Assembly (NCBI GenBank): GCA_902597515.1
Contig: CACJYB010000003.1
Location: 1 to 64,000, forward strand
DNA length: 64,000 nucleotides
From: an uncultured Pelagibacteraceae bacterium
GTDB taxonomy: Bacteria > Pseudomonadota > Alphaproteobacteria > Pelagibacterales > Pelagibacteraceae
Direction of reading: 5' to 3'
Both the position numbers and the translations under genes were made by a program. Shown in pieces: positions 9,471 to 18,608 of this stretch (position 1 is its first letter; the number at the start of each line of letters is the position of its first letter). Under the pieces are notes generated by a model, which was not told the origin of the DNA, ran no database searches, and was given only the letters and a program-made list of their open reading frames with translations.

Positions 9471-10412
9471 ATGGCAATTAAAACCAATAAAGCTATTAAA
9501 ATCTCACAAAAACATCTGTTAGGTATCCAAGATTTATCTGTCAATGATATTAATTATATCCTGGATGAGTCAGAAGCTTTCATAAAATTAAATCAGAGTA
9601 AAAATAAAAAAATTGATGTGTTAAGAGGTAAAACACAAATAAATTTATTCTTTGAGCCATCAACCAGAACTCAAAGCTCATTTGAACTTGCTGGAAAAAG
9701 ACTTGGTGCAGATGTTATGTCAATGAATATGGGTAACTCTGCAATTAAGAAGGGTGAAACTTTGATTGATACGGCAATGACCTTAAATGCAATGCATCCT
9801 GATATAATTGTGATCAGACATCAAGACTCTGGTGCATGTAATCTATTATCTCAAAAAGTTAATTGTGTCGTATTAAATGCTGGTGATGGTAGACGCGAAC
9901 ACCCTACCCAAGCATTATTAGATGCTTTAACAATTAGAAATCGAAAAAAAAAAATTCAAGGATTAAAAATAGCAATATGTGGAGATATACTTCATTCAAG
10001 AGTAGCTAGATCAAATATTTATCTTCTTACAATGTTAGGAGCTGAGGTTAATATAGTTGCTCCATCTAACTTAATGCCAAAAGAAATTGAAAAATTTGGT
10101 GTAAATACTTTTACTGATATGAAAAAGGGCCTCAAAGATTGTGATATTGTGATGATGCTTAGATTACAAAATGAAAGAATGACCAGTTCATATCTTTCAT
10201 CGAATAGAGAATACTATGAATATTATGGATTAACGCCAGATAAACTTGATCACGCAAAGTCAGATGCTTTAATTATGCATCCTGGTCCAATGAATAGAGG
10301 GATTGAAATTGATACAAGATTAGCTGACGACATAAACAAAAGTGTAATTAAAGAACAAGTTGAATTAGGTGTTGCTGTAAGAATGGCATGCTTGAAAATA
10401 TTTTGTGAATAA
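9471..10412 (+). CDS. pyrB: Aspartate carbamoyltransferase catalytic subunit
   Basis: A 313-residue PyrB that makes carbamoyl-aspartate in pyrimidine synthesis. The carbamoyl phosphate loop [15 protein letters not shown], the second [10 protein letters not shown] region, [12 protein letters not shown] and the closing [11 protein letters not shown] are all conserved. I choose the ATG at 9471 ([19 protein letters not shown]); an in-frame ATG at 9432 would add 13 hydrophobic residues with no counterpart in the family. No regulatory-chain gene (pyrI) is present. The next gene starts one base after the stop and encodes an apparently inactive dihydroorotase, which in related systems is needed to assemble this enzyme (established for Pseudomonas PyrB-PyrC'). 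Confidence 0.95.
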   Translation: MAIKTNKAIKISQKHLLGIQDLSVNDINYILDESEAFIKLNQSKNKKIDVLRGKTQINLFFEPSTRTQSSFELAGKRLGADVMSMNMGNSAIKKGETLIDTAMTLNAMHPDIIVIRHQDSGACNLLSQKVNCVVLNAGDGRREHPTQALLDALTIRNRKKKIQGLKIAICGDILHSRVARSNIYLLTMLGAEVNIVAPSNLMPKEIEKFGVNTFTDMKKGLKDCDIVMMLRLQNERMTSSYLSSNREYYEYYGLTPDKLDHAKSDALIMHPGPMNRGIEIDTRLADDINKSVIKEQVELGVAVRMACLKIFCE

Positions 10413-11699
10413 ATGAAAAAAAAATACTTTATAAATGCAAATATTATAGATCCTCATAATTCTATAAATGAATATGGTGGATTAATAATTGGAGAAGATG
10501 GAAAGATAGAAGCAATAGGAAAAAAGGTAAATACAAACAATTTACCAACTAGAGAAAAGCCTGCTGACTTAAAAGGTAAATATATATTTCCTGGTATAGT
10601 AGATATGAGAGTTTTTGTAGGCGAACCAGGATATGAATATAAAGAAAATTTTAGAACTTTAAGTAATGCTGCATTATCTGGTGGTGTTACCTCAGTTGTA
10701 ACGATGCCTAATACAGACCCAATTATAGATAATGTATCAATTGTAGATTTTTTAAAAAGAAGAGGACGTGATAAGTCTAAAATAAATATCTTTCCTTGCG
10801 CTTCTCTAACTCAAAACACTGAAGGCACCAATATGACTGAATTTGGGTTGCTAGCCAAAAAAGGAATTATAGCATTTACTGATGGTGTAAAAACAATTCA
10901 AAATACTAGACTTATGTCTAGAATTATGAATTCAGCCAAAGATTTGGGATGTCTTATAATGCAACATGCTGAAGATTACGATTTGGCTAAAAATGGAATG
11001 ATCAATTCTGGCATTATTGCAACAAAACTAGGCTTATCAAGCATACCAGATATTGCAGAAAGAATTATAATTGAAAGAGACCTTACTCTCTTAGAAAAAA
11101 CTAAATGTCGATATCATATATCTCAACTATCAGCAGGAAAATCCGTAGATATAATTAAGGAACGTAAACAAAATGTTAAATTTACTTGTGGTGTGTCAAT
11201 AAATAACCTCTCATTAAATGAAAATGATATTGGAGATTTTAGAACATTTTTAAAATTATCACCTCCACTAAGAAGAGAAGAAGATAGAGAAGCTTTAGTT
11301 CAAGGATTAAAAGATAAAACCATTGATGTAATTGTTTCTGACCATAAACCTGAAGATGAAGAATCTAAAAGATTAACTTTTGCTCAAGCTGCAACAGGTG
11401 CATCTGGTATTGAAACATTGTTATCTTTAAGTTTAGAATTATTTCATAACGGATCTGTAAAACTTGAAACTATAATTCAAGCTTTAACCTCTAACCCAGC
11501 AAAAATATTAAATATAAATAAAGGAAACCTGTCTATTGGAAATGATGCTGATTTTTGTATAGTGGATATTAATAAACCATGGATTGTAAAAAAAGAAAAT
11601 TTAATCTCTAAATCAAAAAATACTTCAATTGAAGATAAGAAACTTCAAGGAAAAGTAACCAATACATTTGTAAAAGGTATAGAATTATTTAAAATATAA
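10413..11699 (+). CDS. pyrC: Dihydroorotase homologue lacking the HxH metal site (PyrC'/PyrX type)
   Basis: A 428-residue class I dihydroorotase/allantoinase-fold protein, directly downstream of pyrB. The segment after the first beta strand reads GIVDMRVFVGEPGYE; active enzymes have DxHxHxREPG here, so both metal-binding His are replaced (Arg66 and Phe68). The last metal/substrate segment is VSDHKPEDEESK instead of the usual TDHAPH. Other parts (SGGVTSVVTMPNT, QHAEDYDLA, YHISQLSAG) keep the fold. The likely role is a non-catalytic partner of PyrB, as for PyrC' in Pseudomonas; the working dihydroorotase would then be encoded elsewhere. Databases usually label such proteins pyrC. The stop is 2 bases before plsY. 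Confidence 0.88.
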   Translation: MKKKYFINANIIDPHNSINEYGGLIIGEDGKIEAIGKKVNTNNLPTREKPADLKGKYIFPGIVDMRVFVGEPGYEYKENFRTLSNAALSGGVTSVVTMPNTDPIIDNVSIVDFLKRRGRDKSKINIFPCASLTQNTEGTNMTEFGLLAKKGIIAFTDGVKTIQNTRLMSRIMNSAKDLGCLIMQHAEDYDLAKNGMINSGIIATKLGLSSIPDIAERIIIERDLTLLEKTKCRYHISQLSAGKSVDIIKERKQNVKFTCGVSINNLSLNENDIGDFRTFLKLSPPLRREEDREALVQGLKDKTIDVIVSDHKPEDEESKRLTFAQAATGASGIETLLSLSLELFHNGSVKLETIIQALTSNPAKILNINKGNLSIGNDADFCIVDINKPWIVKKENLISKSKNTSIEDKKLQGKVTNTFVKGIELFKI

Positions 11700-11701
11700 A
11701 A

Positions 11702-12280
11702 ATGGAACTTTTTATAATAGGTATAATCTCATACCTGATGGGATCAATTCCTTTTGGATTAATTTTAACTAAAATATTTTTAAAAAAAGATATTAGAGAG
11801 ATAGGCTCTGGTAATATTGGTGCAACAAATGCTCTAAGAACCGGTAATAAACTAATTGGATATTCGACACTAATGCTTGATGTATTAAAAGCAGTAATAC
11901 CTGTTCTATACGTAAAAATTAATTTCCCTGATGCAGTATATATATCAGCTTTATGTGCTTTTATAGGTCATGTGTTTCCTGTTTGGTTAAAATTTAAAGG
12001 TGGTAAAGGTGTAGCTACATATGTTGGGATACTTTTTTCTTTAAATATTATTTTTGGTTTAGTATTTGGTATTTGTTGGTTAATAATTTTTTTTATTTCT
12101 AAATATTCATCTTTAGCTTCCTTGATAGGATCACTTTCTATACCAGTTTATATTTTAATTTTGGAGGGTTTAGAAAATGTATTTTTTTACTTAATAATGT
12201 TTATTTTAATATTTTTTACCCATAGAGAAAATATTAAACGCTTGAAAAATAAAGAAGAAACTAAGACAAAAATTTATTAA
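11702..12280 (+). CDS. plsY: Acyl-phosphate:glycerol-3-phosphate acyltransferase PlsY
   Basis: A 192-residue inner-membrane protein with about five TM helices. The three PlsY loops are clear: SIPFGLILTK, the GSGNIGATNALRTG glycine-rich loop that binds phosphate, and the GHVFPVWLKFKGGKGVAT loop. It transfers an acyl group from acyl-phosphate to glycerol-3-phosphate, the first step of phospholipid synthesis; its partner PlsX is not in the window. It follows the PyrC homologue by 2 bases. In many alphaproteobacteria a dprA gene separates plsY from topA; here only 37 bases do. Confidence 0.96.
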   Translation: MELFIIGIISYLMGSIPFGLILTKIFLKKDIREIGSGNIGATNALRTGNKLIGYSTLMLDVLKAVIPVLYVKINFPDAVYISALCAFIGHVFPVWLKFKGGKGVATYVGILFSLNIIFGLVFGICWLIIFFISKYSSLASLIGSLSIPVYILILEGLENVFFYLIMFILIFFTHRENIKRLKNKEETKTKIY

Positions 12281-12289
12281 TTTGACTAT

Positions 12290-12310
12290 CAAACTCTTTT
12301 GAGTAGTTTG
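12290..12310 (+). terminator. Possible hairpin between plsY and topA
   Basis: A 21-base imperfect palindrome with outer arms CAAACT (12290-12295) and AGTTTG (12305-12310) and a competing inner pairing ACTC-TTTT-GAGT. It is followed by TTATTTT just before the topA start. It could be a weak terminator for the upstream unit or a structure in the topA leader. The stem is short and AT-rich, so its role is uncertain. Confidence 0.3.
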
Positions 12311-12317
12311 TTATTTT

Positions 12318-14900
12318 ATGAATCTAGTCATAGTTGAAAGCCCTGCTAAAGCGAAAACAATTAATAAATATTTAGGTGATAACTATACCGTTTTAGCTAG
12401 CTATGGTCATATTAGAGATCTTCCCTCAAAAAATGGATCCGTTGATCCTGATCAAAATTTTAAAATGGAATGGGAAGTTGATAGCTTTTCAAAAAAATAT
12501 TTAAAAGAAATCACTGATGCTGCGAAAGATTCTTCAAAAATAATTCTTGCTACTGACCCAGATCGTGAGGGTGAAGCAATAGCATGGCATGTAAAAGAAT
12601 ATTTAGATGAAAAAAAACTTTTAAAGGATAAAGAAATTGAACGTGTGGTATTTAATGAAATAACAAAAAAAGCCGTCACACATGGTATTGAAAATCCAAG
12701 ACAGATAGAGCCTTTATTAGTCGATGCTTATATGGCTAGAAGAGCATTAGATTACTTGGTTGGATTTAATATATCACCAATACTTTGGACTAAACTTCCT
12801 GGTTCAAAATCTGCCGGTAGAGTTCAATCTGTTGCACTGAAATTGATCACTGAAAGAGAGCATGAAATTGAATTATTTAAGCCTGAAGAATTTTGGACTT
12901 TAAGTATTAATTTTCAAGATAAAAACAATAGCAAGATTACAGCAAGTATTTCTCAACTTGATGGAGAAAAAATTGAAAAATTCTCATTTAAAAATAAAGA
13001 GAAAATTGAAAAGGCAATTTCTAATATTAAGACCAAAAAATTTAACATAACTGATATTTCCTCAAAAGTTGTTAGTAGAAATCCCTCAGGACCATTTACT
13101 ACATCAACACTTCAGCAAGTTGCTTCTAGTAGATTGGGTTTTGGTGCATCAAGAACAATGCAAATAGCACAAAAACTTTATCAAGGAATAGAAATTGAGG
13201 GAGATACAGTTGGGTTAATTACTTATATGAGAACGGATGGAACTAATTTATCAGCTGATGCTGTCTCTGATTTTAGAAATTTTATTAAAAAAGAATATGG
13301 TAACGAATACTTGCCAGAAAATCCAAATAATTACTCAGGAAAAAAAGCAAAAAATGCTCAGGAAGCTCATGAAGCAATAAGACCAACTGATATTAATAGA
13401 AATCCAGATTCTGTTAAAAAGTATTTAAGTTCAGATCAGCAAAAATTATATTCTTTAATTTGGTCTAGAGCTCTATCGTCTCAAATGGAGACAGCAAAAT
13501 TTGATAGAAATACAATAACGATTGAATCTGAAGACGGTAAAACTATATGTAAATCAAGCGGATCAGTTTTGAAATTTGATGGATTTTTAAAAGTTTATTC
13601 AAATCAAAACAAAGATGATGATGAGCAAATTTTACCTGAGATGTCAAAAGGACCAATTAATATAGAAGCTCTTATTGATGAACAACATTTTACTCAACCT
13701 CCCCCACGCTACTCTGAGGCAAGTTTGGTTAAAAAATTAGAAGAGTTAGGAATTGGTAGACCTTCAACTTATGCAAGTATAATTTCAACAATAGCAAATA
13801 GAGGTTATGCAGAAATAGTTAATAAAAGATTTTTCCCAACTGACAGAGGTAAATTAATTTCTGCATTTTTAGAAAAACTATTTTCAAAGTATGTGGATTA
13901 TAACTTCACAGCTGGACTAGAGGATCAGCTAGATGAAATAACTTCTGGAAAAGAAAGTTGGTTAAAAGTCTTAGAAATGTTTTGGAAAGATTTTAATAGC
14001 AATGTTTCAGAGGTAAAAGAAAAAAGAACCAGAGAAGTTTTAGATCTTTTAAATGAAAGTTTGGGAGCATTGATATTTGACACTGATAAGGAAGGAAAGA
14101 TAGTTAGAAAATGCCAATTATGTGACACAGGTTCCCTTAGTTTAAAAAATAGTTTTAGAGGAGGTGCGTTTATTGGATGTTCAAATTATCCTGAATGTAA
14201 ATTCACAAGACCATTATCGAAAGCTAAAGCAGCTGCTCAGTCACAATTAGCAGAACCAAAATTTCTAGGAAAACACGAAAATGGAAATGATATTTTTTTA
14301 AAAAATGGCAGATTTGGTCCTTATCTTCAGTATGAGAAAGTTCTTGAGGAAAATATTGAAGAAGAAAAGCCTAAAAAAAGAAAAAAAACCAAAAAAAAGA
14401 AACCTGAAGTAAATGAACTATTGAAAAATGTATCTATACCAAAAGGAATCGAATTAGAAAGTATTGATTTAGATAAAGCAAAATTTTTATGTTCGCTTCC
14501 TAAATCATTAGGCATTAATACAGAAAATCAAAAAGAAATAACTTTGAACACTGGTAGATTTGGACCATATTTAAAATGTGAAAATAAATCAGCTAGAATA
14601 GAAAATGTCGAAGAAATTTTTTCTATAGGATTAAATAGAGCAATTACACTTATAGCGGAGGCAAAACCTGGAAGAATGTCTTCTTCAATTATAAAAGATT
14701 TAGGGGAGCATCCTGAGGATAAAAAGCCAGTCCGAATCATGAAAGGTCAATATGGACCATACATTAAATACAAATCTCTTAATGCAACAATCCCAGAGGA
14801 AAAAGACCCAGTAGAAGTAACAATGGAGGAGGCTCTTATACTAATTGAGAAAAGAAGAGAATACGATAAAAATAAAAAAAATAAAAAAAAGAAAAAATGA
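12318..14900 (+). CDS. topA: DNA topoisomerase I (type IA)
   Basis: An 860-residue type IA topoisomerase that relaxes negative supercoils. The Toprim domain opens the protein (MNLVIVESPAKAKTINKYLG, with the acidic DPDREGEAIAWH cluster), and the active-site Tyr303 sits in GLITYMRTDGTNLSA. After the core come one four-Cys zinc ribbon (C599, C602, C621, C627) and three Topo_C-type repeats, each containing an NGRFGPYLQY/TGRFGPYLK/KGQYGPYIK motif. A lysine-rich linker (around residues 683-695) and a lysine-rich tail are AT-driven features and may aid DNA contact. Its stop overlaps the next gene's ATG by four bases. Confidence 0.97.
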   Translation: MNLVIVESPAKAKTINKYLGDNYTVLASYGHIRDLPSKNGSVDPDQNFKMEWEVDSFSKKYLKEITDAAKDSSKIILATDPDREGEAIAWHVKEYLDEKKLLKDKEIERVVFNEITKKAVTHGIENPRQIEPLLVDAYMARRALDYLVGFNISPILWTKLPGSKSAGRVQSVALKLITEREHEIELFKPEEFWTLSINFQDKNNSKITASISQLDGEKIEKFSFKNKEKIEKAISNIKTKKFNITDISSKVVSRNPSGPFTTSTLQQVASSRLGFGASRTMQIAQKLYQGIEIEGDTVGLITYMRTDGTNLSADAVSDFRNFIKKEYGNEYLPENPNNYSGKKAKNAQEAHEAIRPTDINRNPDSVKKYLSSDQQKLYSLIWSRALSSQMETAKFDRNTITIESEDGKTICKSSGSVLKFDGFLKVYSNQNKDDDEQILPEMSKGPINIEALIDEQHFTQPPPRYSEASLVKKLEELGIGRPSTYASIISTIANRGYAEIVNKRFFPTDRGKLISAFLEKLFSKYVDYNFTAGLEDQLDEITSGKESWLKVLEMFWKDFNSNVSEVKEKRTREVLDLLNESLGALIFDTDKEGKIVRKCQLCDTGSLSLKNSFRGGAFIGCSNYPECKFTRPLSKAKAAAQSQLAEPKFLGKHENGNDIFLKNGRFGPYLQYEKVLEENIEEEKPKKRKKTKKKKPEVNELLKNVSIPKGIELESIDLDKAKFLCSLPKSLGINTENQKEITLNTGRFGPYLKCENKSARIENVEEIFSIGLNRAITLIAEAKPGRMSSSIIKDLGEHPEDKKPVRIMKGQYGPYIKYKSLNATIPEEKDPVEVTMEEALILIEKRREYDKNKKNKKKKK

Positions 14901-15181
14901 AAATAATTAAAATCATAATTTCAGTTTTATTAATTTATTTATTTAATTTAACAATTTCATATTCAGAAGATTGCACTAAATACGATAAGTTAAGTAAAGA
15001 ATATGCAAAATGTACATCAAATAAATTAAAAATAGAAACTTCTAAAAAAGCAAACGAAATAAAATCTAAAACAGCTAAGAAAATAGAAGATGGTAAAAAA
15101 AAATTAAAGAATTTTAATTTAAAAGATAAGCTTAACAAATTTAAGAACAGTAAAACTCATAAAGAATTTACTGAAAAATAA
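14897..15181 (+). CDS. Small secreted lysine-rich protein of unknown function
   Basis: A 94-residue protein I do not recognise. It has a signal peptide (hydrophobic residues 4-21, ISVLLIYLFNLTI, likely cut after YS) and a mature part with two Cys (in EDCTKYDK and AKCTSN, 13 apart) followed by a lysine-rich, largely helical stretch with little hydrophobic content. It is probably periplasmic, and the two Cys could form a disulfide. The start overlaps the topA stop by 4 bases (ATGA), and the stop is 2 bases before the RidA-type gene, so it is translated with its neighbours. That tight placement supports it being real. Confidence 0.65.
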   Translation: MKIIKIIISVLLIYLFNLTISYSEDCTKYDKLSKEYAKCTSNKLKIETSKKANEIKSKTAKKIEDGKKKLKNFNLKDKLNKFKNSKTHKEFTEK

Positions 15182-15182
15182 A

Positions 15183-15644
15183 ATGAATTTTGAAAATAAA
15201 ATTAATGAATTAAAGATTAACCTTCCAGAGGCAAAACCGCCGGTTGGTTCTTACGTTGCAACAAAAATTGTTGGCAATTTACTTTATATTTCAGGACAAA
15301 TTTCTATTTCAGAAAATGGTGAATTAATAAAAGGAAAAGTTGGAAAAGATCTATCTGTAGATGATGCTTATAAGGCAGCTGAAAGATGTGGTTTAAGTAT
15401 TATATCTCAAGCAAAAGTAGCTTGTAATGGAGATCTTTCTAAAATTAAATCATGCGTAAAATTAACAGGTTTTGTTAATTCAACCGATAACTTTACAGAC
15501 CAACCAAAAGTAATTAATGGAGCTTCTGATTTAATTGCTTCTGTTTTTGGTGGAGCAGGAATGCATACAAGAGCGGCTGTAAGCACAAATAGCTTGCCTC
15601 TTGGTGTGTCAGTTGAAGTTGATGCTATTTTTGAGTTAAACTAA
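15183..15644 (+). CDS. RidA/YjgF-family protein (enamine/imine deaminase-like)
   Basis: A 153-residue protein of the Rid superfamily, in the longer subgroup of about 150 residues. Typical parts are KPPVGSYVATKIVGNLLYISGQI at the N-terminus and the closing AVSTNSLPLGVSVEVDAIFEL. RidA proper uses an Arg about ten residues before PxxxxVE; here the equivalent region is HTRAAVSTNSLPLG, so the catalytic assignment is uncertain. The general role in the family is hydrolysis of reactive enamine or imine intermediates from PLP enzymes. It ends one base from the convergent ugd gene. Confidence 0.85.
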   Translation: MNFENKINELKINLPEAKPPVGSYVATKIVGNLLYISGQISISENGELIKGKVGKDLSVDDAYKAAERCGLSIISQAKVACNGDLSKIKSCVKLTGFVNSTDNFTDQPKVINGASDLIASVFGGAGMHTRAAVSTNSLPLGVSVEVDAIFELN

Positions 15645-15645
15645 T

Positions 15646-16944
15646 TTATCTTCCAATACCGAAATATTTAAAACCTAGTTTTTTAATTTTATTTGGTGAA
15701 TAAATATTTCTCATATCATAAATAATAGTTTTTTTATTTTTTAAAAATTTTTTAAAATTAATTGATTTAAAATCATTCCATTCAGTATGTATGATTACAA
15801 TATCTGATCCTTTAATTGATCCTTTTATTGAATTAGAAAATTCAACATTTTTTAATTTACTAAATTCTTTTTTTGATCCAGTAGGATCATAATATTTAAT
15901 TTTAGCACCTTTTTTTGATAGGAATGGGATTAATTTTAAGCTAGACGAGTCTCTCATATCGTCGGTATTTGCTTTAAAAGTTACACCTAAAAAGGATACA
16001 ACTTTATTTTTAATTTTATTATTCAAAATCAAACTTACTCTTTTGGATAATAAACTAGATCTTAAATCATTAGATCTGATAACACTTTTTACAACTGATA
16101 AATTGGTTTTGAATTTATCAGCAGTTGAAACTAAAGCTTTAGTATCTTTTGGAAAACACGACCCACCGTATGCAGGTCCAGCTCTTAAAAATCTACCACC
16201 AATCCTTTTATCCAGTCCAATTCCTATTGAGATATCCTCAACATCTATACCAGTTTTTTCACATAAATTTGATATTTCATTTATAAAGGTAATCTTAGTT
16301 GCTAAAAAAGCATTAGAAGCATATTTAATTAATTCTGCTGCTCTTCTTTTTGTAGAAACAAATTCTGTGCCTTTTGATATTAATGGTGAATATAAACTTT
16401 TTAATATTCTCTGAGATTTATTATCATTTGATCCAACTACCACTCTATCTGGATAGATAAAATCTCTTATAGCCTCTCCTTCTCTTAAAAATTCAGGATT
16501 TGATACTACTGAAAAAAATTTTTTATTAACTTTTTTAGAAATAATTTTTTCAATTTCATCACCTGTTGTTACAGGCACAGTTGATTTGTTAATAATAATT
16601 TTGAATTTTTTAATAGATTTAGATATTTCTTTTGCAGCAGAATATACTTGGCTTAAATCAGCACTATTACTATTTTTTTTGGTTGGTGTGCCTACACATA
16701 TAAAAACAATATCTGATTTATCCACCGATTCTTTTAGGTTTGTTGAAAAATTCAGTCTTTTATTTTTATAGTTTTTTAAAACTAATTCTTCTAGACCAGG
16801 TTCGTAAATAGGAATAATACCTTTTTTTAAATTGTTAATTTTTTTAATGTCTTTATCAACACATATTACATCATTACCTAAGTCAGAAAAACAGACTCCA
16901 CTTACTAAACCAACATAGCCAGTACCAATCATGCACAATTTCAT
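15646..16944 (-). CDS. ugd: UDP-glucose 6-dehydrogenase
   Basis: A 432-residue UDP-glucose/GDP-mannose dehydrogenase. The NAD-binding loop GTGYVGLVSG opens the protein, FICVGTPT is the next Rossmann marker, STVPVTTGDE follows, and the catalytic Cys lies in GPAYGGSCFPKDTKAL. It oxidises UDP-glucose to UDP-glucuronate for surface polysaccharide or lipid sugars. I place the start at 16944 (MKLCMIGTGYVG), where an ATGA overlap with the galU stop exists; a longer reading to 16995 would run 17 residues into galU. galU makes its substrate, so the pair forms a two-step pathway. Confidence 0.95.
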   Translation of the reverse strand: MKLCMIGTGYVGLVSGVCFSDLGNDVICVDKDIKKINNLKKGIIPIYEPGLEELVLKNYKNKRLNFSTNLKESVDKSDIVFICVGTPTKKNSNSADLSQVYSAAKEISKSIKKFKIIINKSTVPVTTGDEIEKIISKKVNKKFFSVVSNPEFLREGEAIRDFIYPDRVVVGSNDNKSQRILKSLYSPLISKGTEFVSTKRRAAELIKYASNAFLATKITFINEISNLCEKTGIDVEDISIGIGLDKRIGGRFLRAGPAYGGSCFPKDTKALVSTADKFKTNLSVVKSVIRSNDLRSSLLSKRVSLILNNKIKNKVVSFLGVTFKANTDDMRDSSSLKLIPFLSKKGAKIKYYDPTGSKKEFSKLKNVEFSNSIKGSIKGSDIVIIHTEWNDFKSINFKKFLKNKKTIIYDMRNIYSPNKIKKLGFKYFGIGR

Positions 16945-17756
16945 ATCTCGCCTATTTCTTTTGAAGACTTGATATAGCCACTCATTGTTCCACAATCAAG
17001 GTATTTACCTTCAAAATTATGAGCTATAAATTTTTCTTTATCATTTATTAATAACTGTATTGCATCAGTAATATGTATCTCTTTACCTTTAGAGGGTTTA
17101 AGTAATTTAATTTTTTTAAAAATTGTACGCGGCAATATATATCTCCCAATAACGGCATTGTTAGATGGAGCTTTTTTTAATGTTGGTTTTTCAACAACAC
17201 CATCTATAACATAATTTCTTTTATTTAATTTTTTATTAATTTTATATATTCCCCATCTCGAGACATTGCTTTTTTTTACTTTCATAGATGCCATAACCGA
17301 AGCTTGATATTTTTTATGAACCTTGATCATTGACTTTGAGCAATTTTTTTTAATTATTAAATCGTCGGGTAATAACATTAAAAAATATTTATTTTTAATA
17401 TATTTTTGAGTTTTAAGGACAGCATCACCTGTGCCCTTTGGGATGTTTTGAAATACAAATTTAATTTTATTTTTATATACTTGTACCTTTTTAAATTCAT
17501 TAATTATACGAGGGTCTCTCTTTTTTTTAATAATATTTTTATAAAACTGATCACTATAAAAATATTTTCTTATCATTAATTTTTTAGTGGAGATGATAAA
17601 TATAATCTCTTTAACACCTGCTTCGATACATTCATCAAGAATATATTCAATTCCCGGTCTTCCATTTATCGGGAGAAGTTCTTTAGCAAAAACACTTGTT
17701 AAAGGTAGTAACCGAGTTCCAAGTCCAGCCAAAGGAATAATTGCTTGTTTAATCAT
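16941..17756 (-). CDS. galU: UTP--glucose-1-phosphate uridylyltransferase
   Basis: A 271-residue nucleotidyltransferase that makes UDP-glucose. The N-terminal signature PLAGLGTRLLPLTSVFAKELLPI contains the usual GxGTRxxPxT...KE pattern, EYILDECIEAGVKEIIFI follows, LLPDDLII carries the metal-binding Asp, and VIDGVVEKPT and GKEIHITDAIQLL complete the fold. It is at the short end of the family (E. coli about 300 residues). The stop overlaps the ugd ATG, and the start is 34 bases from the divergent panC start. Confidence 0.95.
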   Translation of the reverse strand: MIKQAIIPLAGLGTRLLPLTSVFAKELLPINGRPGIEYILDECIEAGVKEIIFIISTKKLMIRKYFYSDQFYKNIIKKKRDPRIINEFKKVQVYKNKIKFVFQNIPKGTGDAVLKTQKYIKNKYFLMLLPDDLIIKKNCSKSMIKVHKKYQASVMASMKVKKSNVSRWGIYKINKKLNKRNYVIDGVVEKPTLKKAPSNNAVIGRYILPRTIFKKIKLLKPSKGKEIHITDAIQLLINDKEKFIAHNFEGKYLDCGTMSGYIKSSKEIGEI

Positions 17757-17790
17757 TTAAATGTTTTACTTATTAAATATTTTTATACAA

Positions 17791-18606
17791 ATGAAAATTT
17801 TATTAAACAATACATCATTATTTGAATCATTAAGGCCATTTAATGACCTTGGTTTTGTTCCTACTATGGGTGGAATACATAAGGGTCATTTATCACTAAT
17901 AAATAAATCAAATAAACTTTGTAAAAAAACAATAGTAAGTATTTTTGTTAATCCAAAACAATTTAATAATAAAAAAGATTTAAGATCCTATCCAAGAAAT
18001 ATCAAAAAGGATTTAAAAATTCTCAAAAAAAGCAAAAAAGTTGATTTTGTTTATCTTCCTAAATTTAAAGACATATACAAAGATAAAAAAAAATCAAAAA
18101 TTACACTGCAAAAAAAAGACAAAATTTTGTGTGCTAAATTTAGAAAAGGTCATTTTGAAGGTGTTTTAGATGTAATGAATAAACTAACTAAAATTATAAG
18201 CCCTCAAAAGATATTTATGGGTGAAAAAGATTTTCAACAATTGTTTTTGGTAAAAAAAAAATTAGAACAAACATATAAAACCAAGGTAATCCCTTGTAAA
18301 ACAATTCGTGATAGGAATAATGTAGCACTTTCATCAAGAAACCTTCTTTTAAATAAATCTAATTTAATCATAGCAGCAAAAATTTATAAAAAACTAGTAG
18401 GGATTAAAAAAATAATTAAAAATAAGAAAAATATTTCAAGCTTTTTAAATCTTAAAAAAAAAGAATTAAAAAAAAATTATAAAATTAAAATTGATTATTT
18501 TGAACTAAGAAATATTAATAATTTAAAAATTTCAAGTACCACTAAAAATTCAAGATTATTTATTGCTTATTATTTAAATAACGTCAGATTAATTGATAAC
18601 CTGTAA
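17791..18606 (+). CDS. panC: Pantoate--beta-alanine ligase
   Basis: A 271-residue adenylate-forming enzyme that joins pantoate and beta-alanine to pantothenate. The HIGH-type loop is PTMGGIHKGHLSLI, VSIFVNPKQF follows, and MGEKDFQQLFLVKK and ALSSRNLLL are the ATP and KMSKS-like regions. I choose the ATG at 17791 (MKILLNNTSLF); the in-frame ATG at 17761 adds ten hydrophobic residues. The C-terminal third is unusually lysine- and asparagine-rich and diverges from the family, though no disruption is visible. No panB is next to it. It ends 2 bases from the convergent mgtE. Confidence 0.92.
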   Translation: MKILLNNTSLFESLRPFNDLGFVPTMGGIHKGHLSLINKSNKLCKKTIVSIFVNPKQFNNKKDLRSYPRNIKKDLKILKKSKKVDFVYLPKFKDIYKDKKKSKITLQKKDKILCAKFRKGHFEGVLDVMNKLTKIISPQKIFMGEKDFQQLFLVKKKLEQTYKTKVIPCKTIRDRNNVALSSRNLLLNKSNLIIAAKIYKKLVGIKKIIKNKKNISSFLNLKKKELKKNYKIKIDYFELRNINNLKISSTTKNSRLFIAYYLNNVRLIDNL

Positions 18607-18608
18607 TT

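Noticed and set aside
16945-16995. Longer N-terminus of ugd
   Set aside because: The dehydrogenase begins with MKLCMIGTGYVG at 16944, which has an ATGA overlap with galU; the extra 17 residues are galU sequence in another frame.
17791-18606. panC as a pseudogene because of its very lysine-rich, divergent C-terminal third
   Set aside because: The frame is intact, the ATP-site and substrate motifs are conserved, and AT-driven lysine enrichment is general in this genome.
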